A DNA stretch of 53,428 nucleotides from PALSA-1004 sp947474275 (lineage in GTDB: Bacteria > Pseudomonadota > Gammaproteobacteria > Burkholderiales > SG8-41): contig CANJHY010000005.1 in NCBI GenBank assembly GCA_947474275.1, forward strand, positions 1 to 53,428, in the 5' to 3' direction. A program made the position numbers and the translations under genes. Below the pieces are notes generated by a model. That model was not told the DNA's origin, did not search any database, and saw only the letters and a list, made by a program, of their open reading frames with translations. The first letter of the stretch is position 1, and every line of letters begins with the position of its first letter. This document shows, piece by piece, positions 7,720 to 15,906 of this stretch.

Positions 7720-7747
7720 CGGACAATTGTAATCAGCACGTTATAAT
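7720..7747 (+). promoter_or_regulatory. Promoter for roxA giving a nearly leaderless message
   Basis: A perfect TATAAT at 7742-7747 is only 3 bases before the ATG at 7751. A possible -35, CGGACA (7720-7725), is 16 bases upstream. Transcription would begin around 7753-7755, at or inside the tandem ATG ATG that opens roxA. There is no Shine-Dalgarno sequence. Confidence 0.5.
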
Positions 7748-7750
7748 CGA

Positions 7751-8890
7751 ATGATGACAGATAATCTACTGAAGAGCCGAACCGGGATTGAAAAATTTCT
7801 GGCGGATTTCTGGCAAAAAAAACCTCTGCTCGCGCGTGGCGCGCTGGCAGCAGCGGCAAACACTCTCGACCGCGCGAGCATGATAGAACTCGCCTGCCGC
7901 GACGACGTGGAGTCGCGGCTGGTGACAGGCGCACGCAGGGTATGGCACGTCGAACGCGGGCCGTTTCGCAAGCGCGACTTCGCGCGCCTGCCGCGGCGCG
8001 GCTGGACCCTGCTCGTCAACGGGCTCGAAACCGTTTTGCCGGCCGCGCGCGCGCTGCAACAGCAATTCAGCTTCATCCCTTACGCGCGTCACGATGACGT
8101 CATGGCGAGCTACGCGGCACCCGGCGGCAGCGTGGGGCCGCATTTCGACAGCTATGATGTGTTCCTCGTGCAGGGCATGGGCGCGCGGCGCTGGCAGATC
8201 AGCAGCCAGCGCGATCTGCGGCTCATCGCAGGCGCGCCACTGAAGATACTGAACCGTTTCCGGCCGCAGCGCGCGTGGACGCTGCACGGCGGCGACCTCC
8301 TCTACCTGCCGCCGCGTTACGCGCACCACGGCGTCGCTGTCGACGAGTGCATCACGTGGTCAGTCGGATTTCGCGCGCCCGACCGCCAGGAAATGGCGGA
8401 ACAATTGCTGGACTTCGTGCGCGATCATTTGCGTGTCGCCGGCGCCTATCGCGACCCCGGCCTAAAACCGCAGCGCCATCCCGCCGCCATCGGCAAGGAC
8501 ATGCTACGCAGGATAAAAACGATGGTGGAAGCCGTACGCTGGACTGACGCCGACGTGCAGCGCTGCCTTGGCGAATACCTGACGGAACCACGCCCGGGGA
8601 CAGTGTTCACGCGCGCGCGCCGCGTGTCGGCAGCGCGATTCGCGGAGCTTGCCGGCGCGCGCGGCATACGGCTCGCCCTGCCAACGCGCATGCTGACCTG
8701 CGGCGCGCAGATTTTCATCAATAACGAAACCGTCGCTGTCCGCGCCACCGCCACCAAAGCACTGCACGAACTGGCCGACACGCGCCGCCTGCTGCCCGGC
8801 ACGCGCACCGACGCGGCTACACGCGCGCTGCTTTACCAGTGGTATCAGGCCGGCTATATTGATATCGAATTGAGCCAACCGACCCGTTAA
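7751..8890 (+). CDS. roxA: Cupin-type ribosomal protein hydroxylase (RoxA/YcfD family)
   Basis: A 379-residue 2-oxoglutarate/Fe(II) oxygenase with a JmjC/cupin domain. Iron ligands are H131 and D133 in GSVGPHFDSYDVFLVQ and H192 in YAHHGVA. The WSVGFRAP strand and the C-terminal winged-helix-like region complete the YcfD layout. E. coli YcfD hydroxylates Arg81 of ribosomal protein uL16. Two adjacent ATGs (7751, 7754) could start it; with the TATAAT so close, the second may be the first codon of a leaderless message. It is divergent from bcp and followed by a small conserved gene 13 bases later. Confidence 0.9.
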   Translation: MMTDNLLKSRTGIEKFLADFWQKKPLLARGALAAAANTLDRASMIELACRDDVESRLVTGARRVWHVERGPFRKRDFARLPRRGWTLLVNGLETVLPAARALQQQFSFIPYARHDDVMASYAAPGGSVGPHFDSYDVFLVQGMGARRWQISSQRDLRLIAGAPLKILNRFRPQRAWTLHGGDLLYLPPRYAHHGVAVDECITWSVGFRAPDRQEMAEQLLDFVRDHLRVAGAYRDPGLKPQRHPAAIGKDMLRRIKTMVEAVRWTDADVQRCLGEYLTEPRPGTVFTRARRVSAARFAELAGARGIRLALPTRMLTCGAQIFINNETVAVRATATKALHELADTRRLLPGTRTDAATRALLYQWYQAGYIDIELSQPTR

Positions 8891-8903
8891 GCATTCATCC
8901 CCT

Positions 8904-9404
8904 ATGCTGCCCGTGCCGCCAGAACGCATGCCCGGTGAACGCAAGCTCGCAGGAGTCGTTGCGTACGACGCGGCGCTCGATGAGCTGATCGCCAATGCCG
9001 CGCATACCATACGCATATTCGATAAAAGTATCGGGCGCAATTTCAACACCCCGCAGCGCTATGATCTGCTCGGCAAATTTCTGCTCGCGCACCGCACCAA
9101 CCGCGTCAAAATCGTTTTGCACGAGACCGCGCACATCGTGCGCGACTGTCCGCGGCTGATACTGCTGTTGAAGCGCTTCAGCCACGGCCTCGCCATCCAC
9201 CAGACCCTGCCCGCGGCGCGCCGCGTTTACGATCCGTTTGCGGTGGCCGACGATACGCGCTTCGTGCGCCGCTTTCATCACACCGACATGCGCGGCGCGG
9301 CGACCGTCGGCGATGTCGCGGCGACCAGCCTGCTGGTCAAGCGCTTCGACGAGATCTGGGAAGCCTCCGCACCTGCCGTCGCGGCCACCACCATCGGGCT
9401 GTAG
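8904..9404 (+). CDS. Conserved hypothetical protein, DUF7931-like
   Basis: A 166-residue cytoplasmic protein without signal or membrane segments. It has a phospholipase-D-like flavour: a strand IRIFDKSIGRNF, NRVKIVLHETAHIV, and a basic RRFHHTDMRGAATVGD near residue 130. I believe it belongs to the small family called DUF7931, found behind roxA-type genes in betaproteobacteria, but that is from memory. The start may instead be ATG 8928 (MPGERKLAG), which better resembles relatives. The function is unknown. Confidence 0.75.
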   Translation: MLPVPPERMPGERKLAGVVAYDAALDELIANAAHTIRIFDKSIGRNFNTPQRYDLLGKFLLAHRTNRVKIVLHETAHIVRDCPRLILLLKRFSHGLAIHQTLPAARRVYDPFAVADDTRFVRRFHHTDMRGAATVGDVAATSLLVKRFDEIWEASAPAVAATTIGL

Positions 9405-9540
9405 CGCCGGTGCGCAGCGCTGGAATTCGCAGCGAAAGAAGGCTACAATGAATGCCTTGTTTGACCGTCACTCAGCCCGGGCAGACAAATTCCGTTGCTG
9501 TTTTATTACCTCGTCATCATTCTCTGTCAAAGGAAAAACC

Positions 9541-9801
9541 ATGAATCGTTCGTTACTGCTTGCCGCTTTAGTGGCAGTCGGCCTGACCGCCTGCGGTGAA
9601 AAACCCGCACCTGCTCCCGCACCTGCTGCCGCACCGGCGCCTGCCGCAACGCCGGCACCTGCCCCCGCGCCTGCGCCCGCACCTGCCGACGCCGCCAAGG
9701 ACACAGGCAAAGCTGCCGATGCCCCCAAAGATGCAGCCAGCGACATGAGCAAAGCTGCTGATACGGCAAAAGAAGCCGCCAAAGACGCAATGAAGAAGTA
9801 A
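9541..9801 (+). CDS. Small PAPA-rich lipoprotein
   Basis: An 86-residue predicted lipoprotein: MNRSLLLAALVAVGLTAC with the lipobox LTAC and modified cysteine C18. About 30 residues of alternating Pro-Ala form a stiff spacer. The tail is a charged helix with repeated DAAK/KAAD heptad-like units (DAAKDTGKAADAPKDAA, SKAADTAKEAAKDAMKK), resembling late-embryogenesis-type or Lpp-like coiled helices. It is probably anchored in the outer membrane with the helix in the periplasm. ATG 9541 follows AAGGA by about 7 bases. A weak TACAAT box lies at 9444-9449 in the 136-base gap upstream, which otherwise holds nothing. A strong terminator follows. Confidence 0.8.
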   Translation: MNRSLLLAALVAVGLTACGEKPAPAPAPAAAPAPAATPAPAPAPAPAPADAAKDTGKAADAPKDAASDMSKAADTAKEAAKDAMKK

Positions 9802-9820
9802 TTGCAGTCGTAACAATAAA

Positions 9821-9844
9821 AAGCCGGCCCCACTGGGCCGGCTT
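9821..9844. terminator. Strong bidirectional Rho-independent terminator
   Basis: A perfect 10-bp GC-rich stem (AAGCCGGCCC at 9821-9830, GGGCCGGCTT at 9835-9844) with a CACT loop is followed by a T-run to 9850 and preceded by an A-run. It can stop both the lipoprotein transcript and the convergent MBL hydrolase transcript. Confidence 0.95.
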
Positions 9845-9877
9845 TTTTTTCGCGCTGATAGTCGCGCTTGTCCCCGC

Positions 9878-10648
9878 TCAGCCGATATCGCGCCAGCCGA
9901 AACCTTCCTGCTGCGTCGCGACTCCTATCCATTCGCGTTCGCAATTGAGCGCCTGCGCCAGCGCCGCGCTCGCCAGTTCCGGAGTGTTGTTTTGCTTGCT
10001 GAGATGCGCCGCCACCAGGTGCTTGAGCTTGCTGCAGTCGATGGACGAAAGCAACTGCGCGGCGGTGGCATTCGACAGATGGCCGAATTTCCCCGAGATC
10101 CGCTCCTTCAGCCGCTGCGGGTAACCGCTCTCCCACAGCAAATCGAGATCGTGGTTGCACTCGAGCACCAGCGCGTCGAGACCATTCAACACCTCCTGCA
10201 TGTGCACCGTCAGCGAACCGGCGTCGGTCAGGAGCCCCAGGCGGTGCACGCCGTCGCCGAATACAAACTGCGCCGGTTCGCGCGCGTCGTGCGGCACCGT
10301 ATACGGCTCGATCTCGATATCACCCACCGCAAACCGCTGGTGACAATCGAAAATGCGCACGGTATCGACTTGCGCGAAACCTTTTGCCGCCGCCTGCGAA
10401 GTACCGTGGGTAATCCACACCGGAATATTGAATTTGCGGGCAAGGCGCGCAGCGCCGCCGATGTGATCGTCGTGCTCGTGCGTGATCAGAATCGCGTCCA
10501 GGGTATCAGCGGCAACGCCGCAGCGGGCCAGCCGCGCCACCGTATCGCCGAGGGAAAACCCGCAGTCGGCAAGAATTCGCGTTGCACCGACTTCAACCAG
10601 CAGGCCATTGCCTTCGCTGCCGCTGCCCAACGATGCGAAGCGCATCAT
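9878..10648 (-). CDS. MBL-fold metallo-hydrolase (YycJ-like)
   Basis: A 256-residue metallo-beta-lactamase-fold hydrolase. It begins FASLGSGSEGNGLLVE, carries the metal motif HEHDDH (H57, H59, D61, H62), and has a later ligand pattern in TDAGSLT and CNHD. Family members related to YycJ/WalJ and other nucleases or phosphodiesterases share this GSGSxGN opening; the substrate is unknown. It lies downstream of bamC and dapA on the same strand, an order common in betaproteobacteria, but is separated from bamC by an inverted-repeat region. Start is ATG 10646-10648 or the next codon. Confidence 0.88.
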   Translation of the reverse strand: MMRFASLGSGSEGNGLLVEVGATRILADCGFSLGDTVARLARCGVAADTLDAILITHEHDDHIGGAARLARKFNIPVWITHGTSQAAAKGFAQVDTVRIFDCHQRFAVGDIEIEPYTVPHDAREPAQFVFGDGVHRLGLLTDAGSLTVHMQEVLNGLDALVLECNHDLDLLWESGYPQRLKERISGKFGHLSNATAAQLLSSIDCSKLKHLVAAHLSKQNNTPELASAALAQALNCEREWIGVATQQEGFGWRDIG

Positions 10649-10649
10649 G

Positions 10650-10750
10650 AGCGGTGAGAAGCAAGGGGTGAAGAGTGAGAGGAGCCGGCAGGCTCCGCGT
10701 TGAGGGTTGGGGCGTTACACGCCTGCCTCCTCACTCCTTACGCCTCACTT
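10650..10750. repeat. Imperfect inverted repeat built of GTGAG/AAGG-like units
   Basis: The gap between bamC and the MBL gene has a purine-rich stretch at 10650-10684 (GTGAAGAGTGAGAGGAGCC) and a pyrimidine-rich stretch at 10720-10750 (CTCCTCACTCCTTACGCCTC). Each is an imperfect complement of the other and each is made of repeated AGTGAG-like units. On the coding strand the pyrimidine side comes directly before the MBL start. It resembles in design the elements near 19983, 37935 and 50130. Confidence 0.55.
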
Positions 10751-11881
10751 GAGCTGTTCGTAGAGCAGCGCAAGAATACGGCTCGCCGTATCGGACTTTT
10801 CCTCGCCGCCGTCCTTGTTGAGCACGCTGACCTGGCTGATGGCGTCAGCGTCCTTGACGCGGATGCGGAATTGCTCGGTCGAATTCTTTTTCTCGCTCTT
10901 GCCGAACGGATTCAGCTTGGAGAACAACCCTTTTTGCGCGCTTTTGTTGTCGGCGTCGGGATCGACGTAGCGCACGAAGTAGAGCCCTTTCGAGCGGTCA
11001 CGGTCTTCGACGGTGAAACCGACGCGGTCCAGCGCGAGGCCGATACGCCGCCACGCGCGGTCAAACTGGTCGTTCACCGACAGCATGCCGCCGCCCGCCT
11101 GCCCTTTGAGGAGAGTGGCGCGTGCTGGACCCTGCGTTTTCGCCTGCGCGATCGCGGTCTTCGCGCGCTCCTGCTGCACGCCAAAGCGGCCCATAATCCG
11201 GCGCAGCATTTCGGCTTCGAGCTCGGGGTCCGGCGGACGCGGCTGCCAGCGTGTCTCCTTGGTGTCCGAACTGATGGAAACCTCTTCCATGCCGCGGTGG
11301 CTCACGTAGATCTCTGTGGTGCCGGTCTCGGTGCCGCGCTCCAGGCGCGTACGGAATTTATCGCGCTCGGCGGTGGAAGAAATACTGTCGAGCAGCTTGC
11401 CGAGAAAATTGCGCACGGTGCCGGCGTCGACCTTGGCGCGGCTTTCCGCAAAGTCGGTTTCCATCACGCCGGCTTCGGGATTGTCGACGCTGATGATGAA
11501 TCCCAGTTCCTGCCAGAACTCCTTGACCACGTTCCATACCGCATCCGGATCGCCCGTCACCACCAACCAGCGCTGGTTGCCGCTGCGTTCGACGCGCGCG
11601 TTGGGCTGCGCCGGCAGCACCGCGGTCCTGGAAGGATCGGGCGCAGCGCGTTTGTCCTTTTCATATTCGGACAGCAGCTTGCCTTCGGGGACTGCGTAGC
11701 GATCGTCGCTGCCCGGCCGCGTCAGGTCCGGCGGCACCCGCAAGTCCGGCAATTTGGCTTTCGACGCCGATTTATATTCGACGGTATCGGCTTCGAGCTT
11801 GGGCAGCACGCTGCACGAAGCAAGCAGCGCGGCGGCCGCGCAGGCAGCGATCGCTGTTTTCCAGCGCGGTAATATCGTCAT
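10745..11881 (-). CDS. bamC: Outer membrane assembly lipoprotein BamC
   Basis: A 378-residue lipoprotein subunit of the BAM complex that inserts beta-barrel proteins into the outer membrane. The signal is MTILPRWKTAIAACAAAALL followed by the lipobox LASC (C23). Next comes the extended unstructured N-terminal segment with LRVPPDLTRP and RYAVPEG, characteristic of BamC and used to bind BamD. Two helix-grip domains follow (about 90-200 and 240-375). Start is ATG 11881; the frame continues upstream to 11938 but only into dapA. It follows dapA by 10 bases, so the two are co-transcribed. Confidence 0.92.
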   Translation of the reverse strand: MTILPRWKTAIAACAAAALLASCSVLPKLEADTVEYKSASKAKLPDLRVPPDLTRPGSDDRYAVPEGKLLSEYEKDKRAAPDPSRTAVLPAQPNARVERSGNQRWLVVTGDPDAVWNVVKEFWQELGFIISVDNPEAGVMETDFAESRAKVDAGTVRNFLGKLLDSISSTAERDKFRTRLERGTETGTTEIYVSHRGMEEVSISSDTKETRWQPRPPDPELEAEMLRRIMGRFGVQQERAKTAIAQAKTQGPARATLLKGQAGGGMLSVNDQFDRAWRRIGLALDRVGFTVEDRDRSKGLYFVRYVDPDADNKSAQKGLFSKLNPFGKSEKKNSTEQFRIRVKDADAISQVSVLNKDGGEEKSDTASRILALLYEQLK

Positions 11882-11891
11882 GGCCACTCCT

Positions 11892-12776
11892 CTATACATT
11901 GATGCCCGCCTGCACCATCGCCGCACGCACCTGCTCATAGCAACTTGCCGTGAGCGGCGTCAGCGGCAGGCGTATGCCCGGCTTGATCAGATTCATACTG
12001 GCGACCGCCCATTTGACGGGGATCGGATTGGCTTCCACAAACAGGTGACGATGCAGCCCCATCAGCCGGTTGTTGAGTTCGCGCGCGCGCGCCGGATCCG
12101 GCTTCAGCGCCGCCACGCACATCTCGTGCATCAGCCGCGGCGCCACGTTGGCGCTCACCGAAATCACGCCGCGCCCGCCCAGCAACATCAACGCCAGGCT
12201 GGTCGCGTCGTCGCCGCTATAGACGGCAACACGCGGTGGCAACTGGCGCAGCAGTTCGGCGCCGCGTTCGAGGTTTGCCGTCGCATCCTTGAGACCGACG
12301 ATATTCGGCACTTCGGCCAGCCGCAGCATCGTGTCGTTCTGCAAATCGGCGACCGTGCGGCCGGGCACGTTGTAAACGATCTGCGGAATCTCGACCGCTT
12401 CGGCGATCGCCCGAAAATGCCGGTAAAGGCCCTCTTGCGTGGGCTTGTTGTAATACGGAACGACCGACAGGCTCGCGCCCGCGCCGGCTTTTTTGGCGTA
12501 AGCGGCAAGCTCGATGGCTTCGCGCGTCGAATTCGCACCCGTGCCGGCGATGATGGGGATGCGCCCTTTCGCGTGCTCGACCGCTATCTGGATCAACTGA
12601 TGATGTTCGTCGAAATCGACCGTCGGCGATTCGCCGGTGGTGCCGACGACGACGATGCCATCGGTGCCTTCCGCTATGTGCCAGTCGATCAATTTGCGAA
12701 AGGCGTCGAAATCGAGGCTGCCGTCGTCGTGCATCGGCGTAACGATTGCGACCATGCTGCCGGTAAGTTGTGCCAT
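11892..12776 (-). CDS. dapA: 4-hydroxy-tetrahydrodipicolinate synthase
   Basis: A 294-residue DapA that condenses pyruvate with aspartate semialdehyde, the first committed step to diaminopimelate and lysine. GTTGES is at 45-50, the catalytic Y135 and R140 are in YNVPGRT, and the Schiff-base lysine is K163 in GLKDAT. The length is the family norm. It leads the dapA-bamC pair. The 159 bases upstream hold no clear promoter. Confidence 0.96.
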   Translation of the reverse strand: MAQLTGSMVAIVTPMHDDGSLDFDAFRKLIDWHIAEGTDGIVVVGTTGESPTVDFDEHHQLIQIAVEHAKGRIPIIAGTGANSTREAIELAAYAKKAGAGASLSVVPYYNKPTQEGLYRHFRAIAEAVEIPQIVYNVPGRTVADLQNDTMLRLAEVPNIVGLKDATANLERGAELLRQLPPRVAVYSGDDATSLALMLLGGRGVISVSANVAPRLMHEMCVAALKPDPARARELNNRLMGLHRHLFVEANPIPVKWAVASMNLIKPGIRLPLTPLTASCYEQVRAAMVQAGINV

Positions 12777-12935
12777 CTTTCTGATTTTCCTGAAGATACT
12801 GCTGTAGCCCGCGTAAATTAACCGGGGATTCTACCGCATTAGCGCCATGCCCTGAACAACCTTCAGACTAACGCCGTTCCAGGTGGTTCCAGGCGATGCG
12901 CGGGAGGTGCAGGCGACGGCCGGTGAAATCGACGG

Positions 12936-13124
12936 CTAAGCCTGTTGGCACAGGTAGAAACGGGCGAGAAATGCCTCAACTTCGCTGGCGTTGAGGGCTG
13001 TTTTTTGCACGCGTGCCAGCGGCTCCGCCAGCAATAAGACCAGCGGATGCCAGTTGGCGCATAGCACCTCATCGGCATAAGACGGTGGTGCCTGCCGGTT
13101 GTCCTGTTCAGCGTTCATAGTCAT
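12936..13124 (-). CDS. Small hypothetical protein
   Basis: A possible 62-residue protein (start ATG 13124 or 13118), moderately acidic, with a helical centre WHPLVLLLAEPLARVQKTAL and a C-terminal VEAFLARFYLCQQA. Its composition looks protein-like rather than random and it lies between dapA and a methyltransferase on the same strand. I do not recognise it. It could be chance. Confidence 0.4.
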   Translation of the reverse strand: MTMNAEQDNRQAPPSYADEVLCANWHPLVLLLAEPLARVQKTALNASEVEAFLARFYLCQQA

Positions 13125-13212
13125 GGTCGTAGTCGGTTAAATCAGTCAGCTCCTGCCAACTAGTAACGCATAACCCGCCGAAAAGTTGCAGTGGAAGCGA
13201 AAAAATCCGGCT

Positions 13213-13755
13213 TCAGCGCCTGCCTGCGCCGTTGAGCGCGCACATGCGCTGCAGCAGCGCCGGCCGCGGCGCCTCGACCGCGAGGTTTTCGTATGCGATC
13301 ACTTCCAGGCGCCCGTGCGCCACCTTCAGCAGTTCACCCGGTTGCAGCAGAAAATCCGGGTTGCGCGGCCGTCCGTAGCGCTCGTTGCCGAGCGCGAACG
13401 TTTCGTAAATCAGCACGCCGCCGGGCGCCAATGCCGCGAGCAGGCTGGCAAACAGCGGCCGGTGCAGGTAGTTGGTGACGACCACGGCATCGAATTCACC
13501 GTCTGCGTAAGGCCATGCCGCGCCTTCGAGATCGGCCACACGGGTATGGACGCCCGTGACACCGGCAAGCCCGCTGAGCGCCTGCGCATCGTGGTCGACC
13601 GCCTCGACCCGGTGACCGAGCCCGGCCAGATAGCGCGCATGCCGTCCGCCGCCGCACGCCACGTCGAGCACCCGGCCGCCGACAGGGATGCGTGCGGCCC
13701 AGCACTGCACCCACGCCGATGGCAGGTCGAAATCCTGCTGAACTCCGTCACGCAT
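13213..13755 (-). CDS. Class I SAM-dependent methyltransferase
   Basis: A 180-residue methyltransferase. Motif I is VLDVACGGGRHARYL, the acidic residue closing the second strand is in VEAVDHDAQAL, and motif IV-like VVVTNYLHRPL and LAPGGVLIYETFA follow. The length and spacing resemble TehB-like small methyltransferases. The substrate is unknown. Start is taken at ATG 13755 (MRDGVQQDFDLP); two further ATGs upstream (13761, 13788) are possible but run into the promoter of the divergent gene. Confidence 0.85.
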   Translation of the reverse strand: MRDGVQQDFDLPSAWVQCWAARIPVGGRVLDVACGGGRHARYLAGLGHRVEAVDHDAQALSGLAGVTGVHTRVADLEGAAWPYADGEFDAVVVTNYLHRPLFASLLAALAPGGVLIYETFALGNERYGRPRNPDFLLQPGELLKVAHGRLEVIAYENLAVEAPRPALLQRMCALNGAGRR

Positions 13756-13773
13756 GACCATGGATGACCGTCG

Positions 13774-13801
13774 TTGGGACTGGTGCAAACCGCTATATTA
13801 T
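13774..13801 (+). promoter_or_regulatory. Promoter for the enolase-superfamily gene
   Basis: TTGGGA (13774-13779) and TATTAT (13796-13801) with a 16-base spacer lie in the 85-base gap between the divergent methyltransferase and enolase-superfamily genes. Transcription would begin near 13808, 33 bases before the GTG start. Confidence 0.4.
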
Positions 13802-13840
13802 AGGCACGGTTTTCCCTACCCATGCCTGAATGACGCTAAC

Positions 13841-14914
13841 GTGACTATAGCCTCCGTCACCCTGTATCGCCTGCGCGTGCCGTTGACGACCCCGTACAAA
13901 TTGTCGTTCGGGCCCGTTCACGCATTCGATACGGTGCTGGTCGAGGCGCGCGATGCCGCCAGCCGCAGTGGCATCGGTGAAGCGACCTACCTGACCGGTT
14001 ACACCGATGAAACGATGGCAGGCGGCTGGGCGCTGGCACAGCGCCTCGCCCGCGAATTCGCGGGACTGGCCGCGGCCGATATACAAACGCGGCTCGCGTT
14101 GCATTACGATTCCGCGCCCTTCACCGCCACCGCATTCGGCACCGCACTTGAAATGCTGGCCGGCGATTCATTGCTGAACGTCGCACAGCGCACCGATGTG
14201 CCGGTGCTGGGTCTCTTGCATGCGACCGAAACCGCCGCCATCGAAAGCGAAAGCGCCGCCTTGTTCGACGCCGGTTTCACGACCCTCAAGGTCAAAGTCG
14301 GCTGGGATGCCATACGCGATGCCGCAATGGTCAAACGGGTGCAAAGCGCGCTCAACGGCCGCGGCAATATCCGGCTCGACGCCAACCAGGGCTACAGTCG
14401 CGACGACGCCTGCCGTTTCGCGGCGACGCTCGACCCGCAAGGCATAGAGCTGTTCGAGCAACCGTGCGCTGCCGGCGACTGGGAGTCCGCCTGCGCCGTT
14501 GCGCGCGTGGCAACCGTACCGATGATGCTCGACGAATCGATTTACGGACTTGACGACATACGCCGCGCCGCCGAACTCAAGGCCGCGCGCTATATCAAGG
14601 TGAAGCTGATGAAGCTCGGCGGACTCGCCCGGCTCGCCGCTGCCATAGATACCATACGCGACTGCGGGATGGAACCGGTACTCGGCAACGGCGTCGCCTG
14701 CGAAATCGGCTGCTGGATGGAGGCCTGCGTTGCGCGCGGCCGCATCCGCAACGCCGGCGAAATGAACGGCTACCTCAAACCGACTGCGCCCTTGCTCGCG
14801 AACCCGCTCAAATTCGAACGCGGCGCGATCGTGCTGGAACCCGGCTATCGCCCCAGACTCGACGTTGACGCACTGGCCCGCTGCACGCTGGAGCGGCAAA
14901 CTTTCGGCGCGTAA
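13841..14914 (+). CDS. Enolase-superfamily enzyme, muconate lactonizing subgroup
   Basis: A 357-residue mandelate racemase/muconate lactonizing type enzyme. It has the N-terminal capping domain (LYRLRVPLTTPYKLSFGP) and a barrel with KxK base lysines K150/K152 (TLKVKVGWD). Metal ligands are D180 (LDANQGY), E206 (LFEQP) and D231 (MLDES), and the second base lysine is K255 (IKVKLMKLGG). This lysine/lysine set defines the MLE subgroup (muconate cycloisomerases, dipeptide epimerases, OSB synthases), so the reaction abstracts a proton next to a carboxylate; the substrate is unknown. The start is placed at GTG 13841 because the family opens with I-x-x-V-x-LYRLRVPL. Confidence 0.85.
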   Translation: MTIASVTLYRLRVPLTTPYKLSFGPVHAFDTVLVEARDAASRSGIGEATYLTGYTDETMAGGWALAQRLAREFAGLAAADIQTRLALHYDSAPFTATAFGTALEMLAGDSLLNVAQRTDVPVLGLLHATETAAIESESAALFDAGFTTLKVKVGWDAIRDAAMVKRVQSALNGRGNIRLDANQGYSRDDACRFAATLDPQGIELFEQPCAAGDWESACAVARVATVPMMLDESIYGLDDIRRAAELKAARYIKVKLMKLGGLARLAAAIDTIRDCGMEPVLGNGVACEIGCWMEACVARGRIRNAGEMNGYLKPTAPLLANPLKFERGAIVLEPGYRPRLDVDALARCTLERQTFGA

Positions 14915-14964
14915 CGTGCCTGGCGAATTCTGCTAGCATTGCACCTCGTTTGAGGAGAGCCCCC

Positions 14965-15873
14965 ATGCCGGACACCGCAGGCAACGCCACTACCCAGCGC
15001 AACGGCAAACAAGCAGTCGAAGTCCATCCGCTGACAGCTGCAGTCGGCGCGGAAATCCGCGGCGTCGATCTGGCGCAGGTGAGCGACGCGCAGTTTGCTG
15101 AAATCGAAAGCGCGTGGACGCGCCATTCGGCGCTGCTGTTCCGCGGCCAGCGGCTCGATCACGATGCATTGCTCGCGTTCAGCCGCCGCTTTGGCGAGCT
15201 CGATCCGCCGCCGGTCAACGAGAATGGCAAGAAATTCGTCGAAGGCTATCCCGATATCTACGTCGTCTCCAACATCCTGGGGACGGACGGCACGCCGATC
15301 GGCAGCCTCGGCGCGGGCGAAGCCGTGTGGCACACCGACATGTCGTACCTGCCGGAGCCGCCCGACGCGTCGCTGCTCTACTCGGTCGAGATTCCACCGG
15401 TGGGCGGCGATACCTGGCTGTGCGGCATGATCGCGGCCTGCGCGTCTCTGCCGCAGGCGCTGCGCAAGAAGGTAGCAGGGCGCAGCATCAAGCACGACGG
15501 CACTTACAACTCCGGCGGCTATTTGCGCGCGGGCCTCAAGGATTCAGACGATCCGGTGCATTCGGTCGGCACGCCGCATCCCATCATCTGCATCCATCCA
15601 CCGAGCGGCAAGCACACGCTGTATCTCGGACGCCGCCGCAATGCCTGGGTGGTCGGCCTGCCGCGCGACGAATCCGAAGCTTTGCTCGATGAATTGTGGG
15701 CTCACGCGGCGCGGCCCGAACATGCGTTCGCGCACAGTTGGCGAGTCGGCGATGTGCTGATGTGGGACAACCGCACCACCATGCACCGGCGCGATCCGTT
15801 CGATTCGGCAGCGCGGCGCCTGATGTACCGCACCCAGATCAAGGGCAAGCTGAAGCCGCAGCGCGCGCCCTAG
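14965..15873 (+). CDS. TauD/TfdA-family 2-oxoglutarate dioxygenase
   Basis: A 302-residue Fe(II)/2-oxoglutarate dioxygenase. Iron ligands are H123 and D125 (VWHTDMSY) and H274 (TTMHRRDPFD), and a 2-oxoglutarate arginine lies just after (ARRLMYRT). The opening VHPLTAAVGAEIRGVDL is typical of the taurine/2,4-D dioxygenase family. Members attack taurine, alkyl sulfates, phenoxyacetates and others; the substrate is not readable here. GAGGAG about 8 bases before ATG 14965 fixes the start. It follows the enolase-superfamily gene on the same strand by 50 bases, so the two may form one catabolic unit. Confidence 0.88.
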   Translation: MPDTAGNATTQRNGKQAVEVHPLTAAVGAEIRGVDLAQVSDAQFAEIESAWTRHSALLFRGQRLDHDALLAFSRRFGELDPPPVNENGKKFVEGYPDIYVVSNILGTDGTPIGSLGAGEAVWHTDMSYLPEPPDASLLYSVEIPPVGGDTWLCGMIAACASLPQALRKKVAGRSIKHDGTYNSGGYLRAGLKDSDDPVHSVGTPHPIICIHPPSGKHTLYLGRRRNAWVVGLPRDESEALLDELWAHAARPEHAFAHSWRVGDVLMWDNRTTMHRRDPFDSAARRLMYRTQIKGKLKPQRAP

Positions 15874-15906
15874 GTTATCCCGCGCGCCGAGTGCCGGCGA
15901 CAGCGG

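Noticed and set aside
9600..9800. Tandem DNA repeat or CRISPR-like array in the PAPA lipoprotein
   Set aside because: The regularity comes from Pro-Ala codons within a coding sequence; there are no spacers or conserved repeat units.
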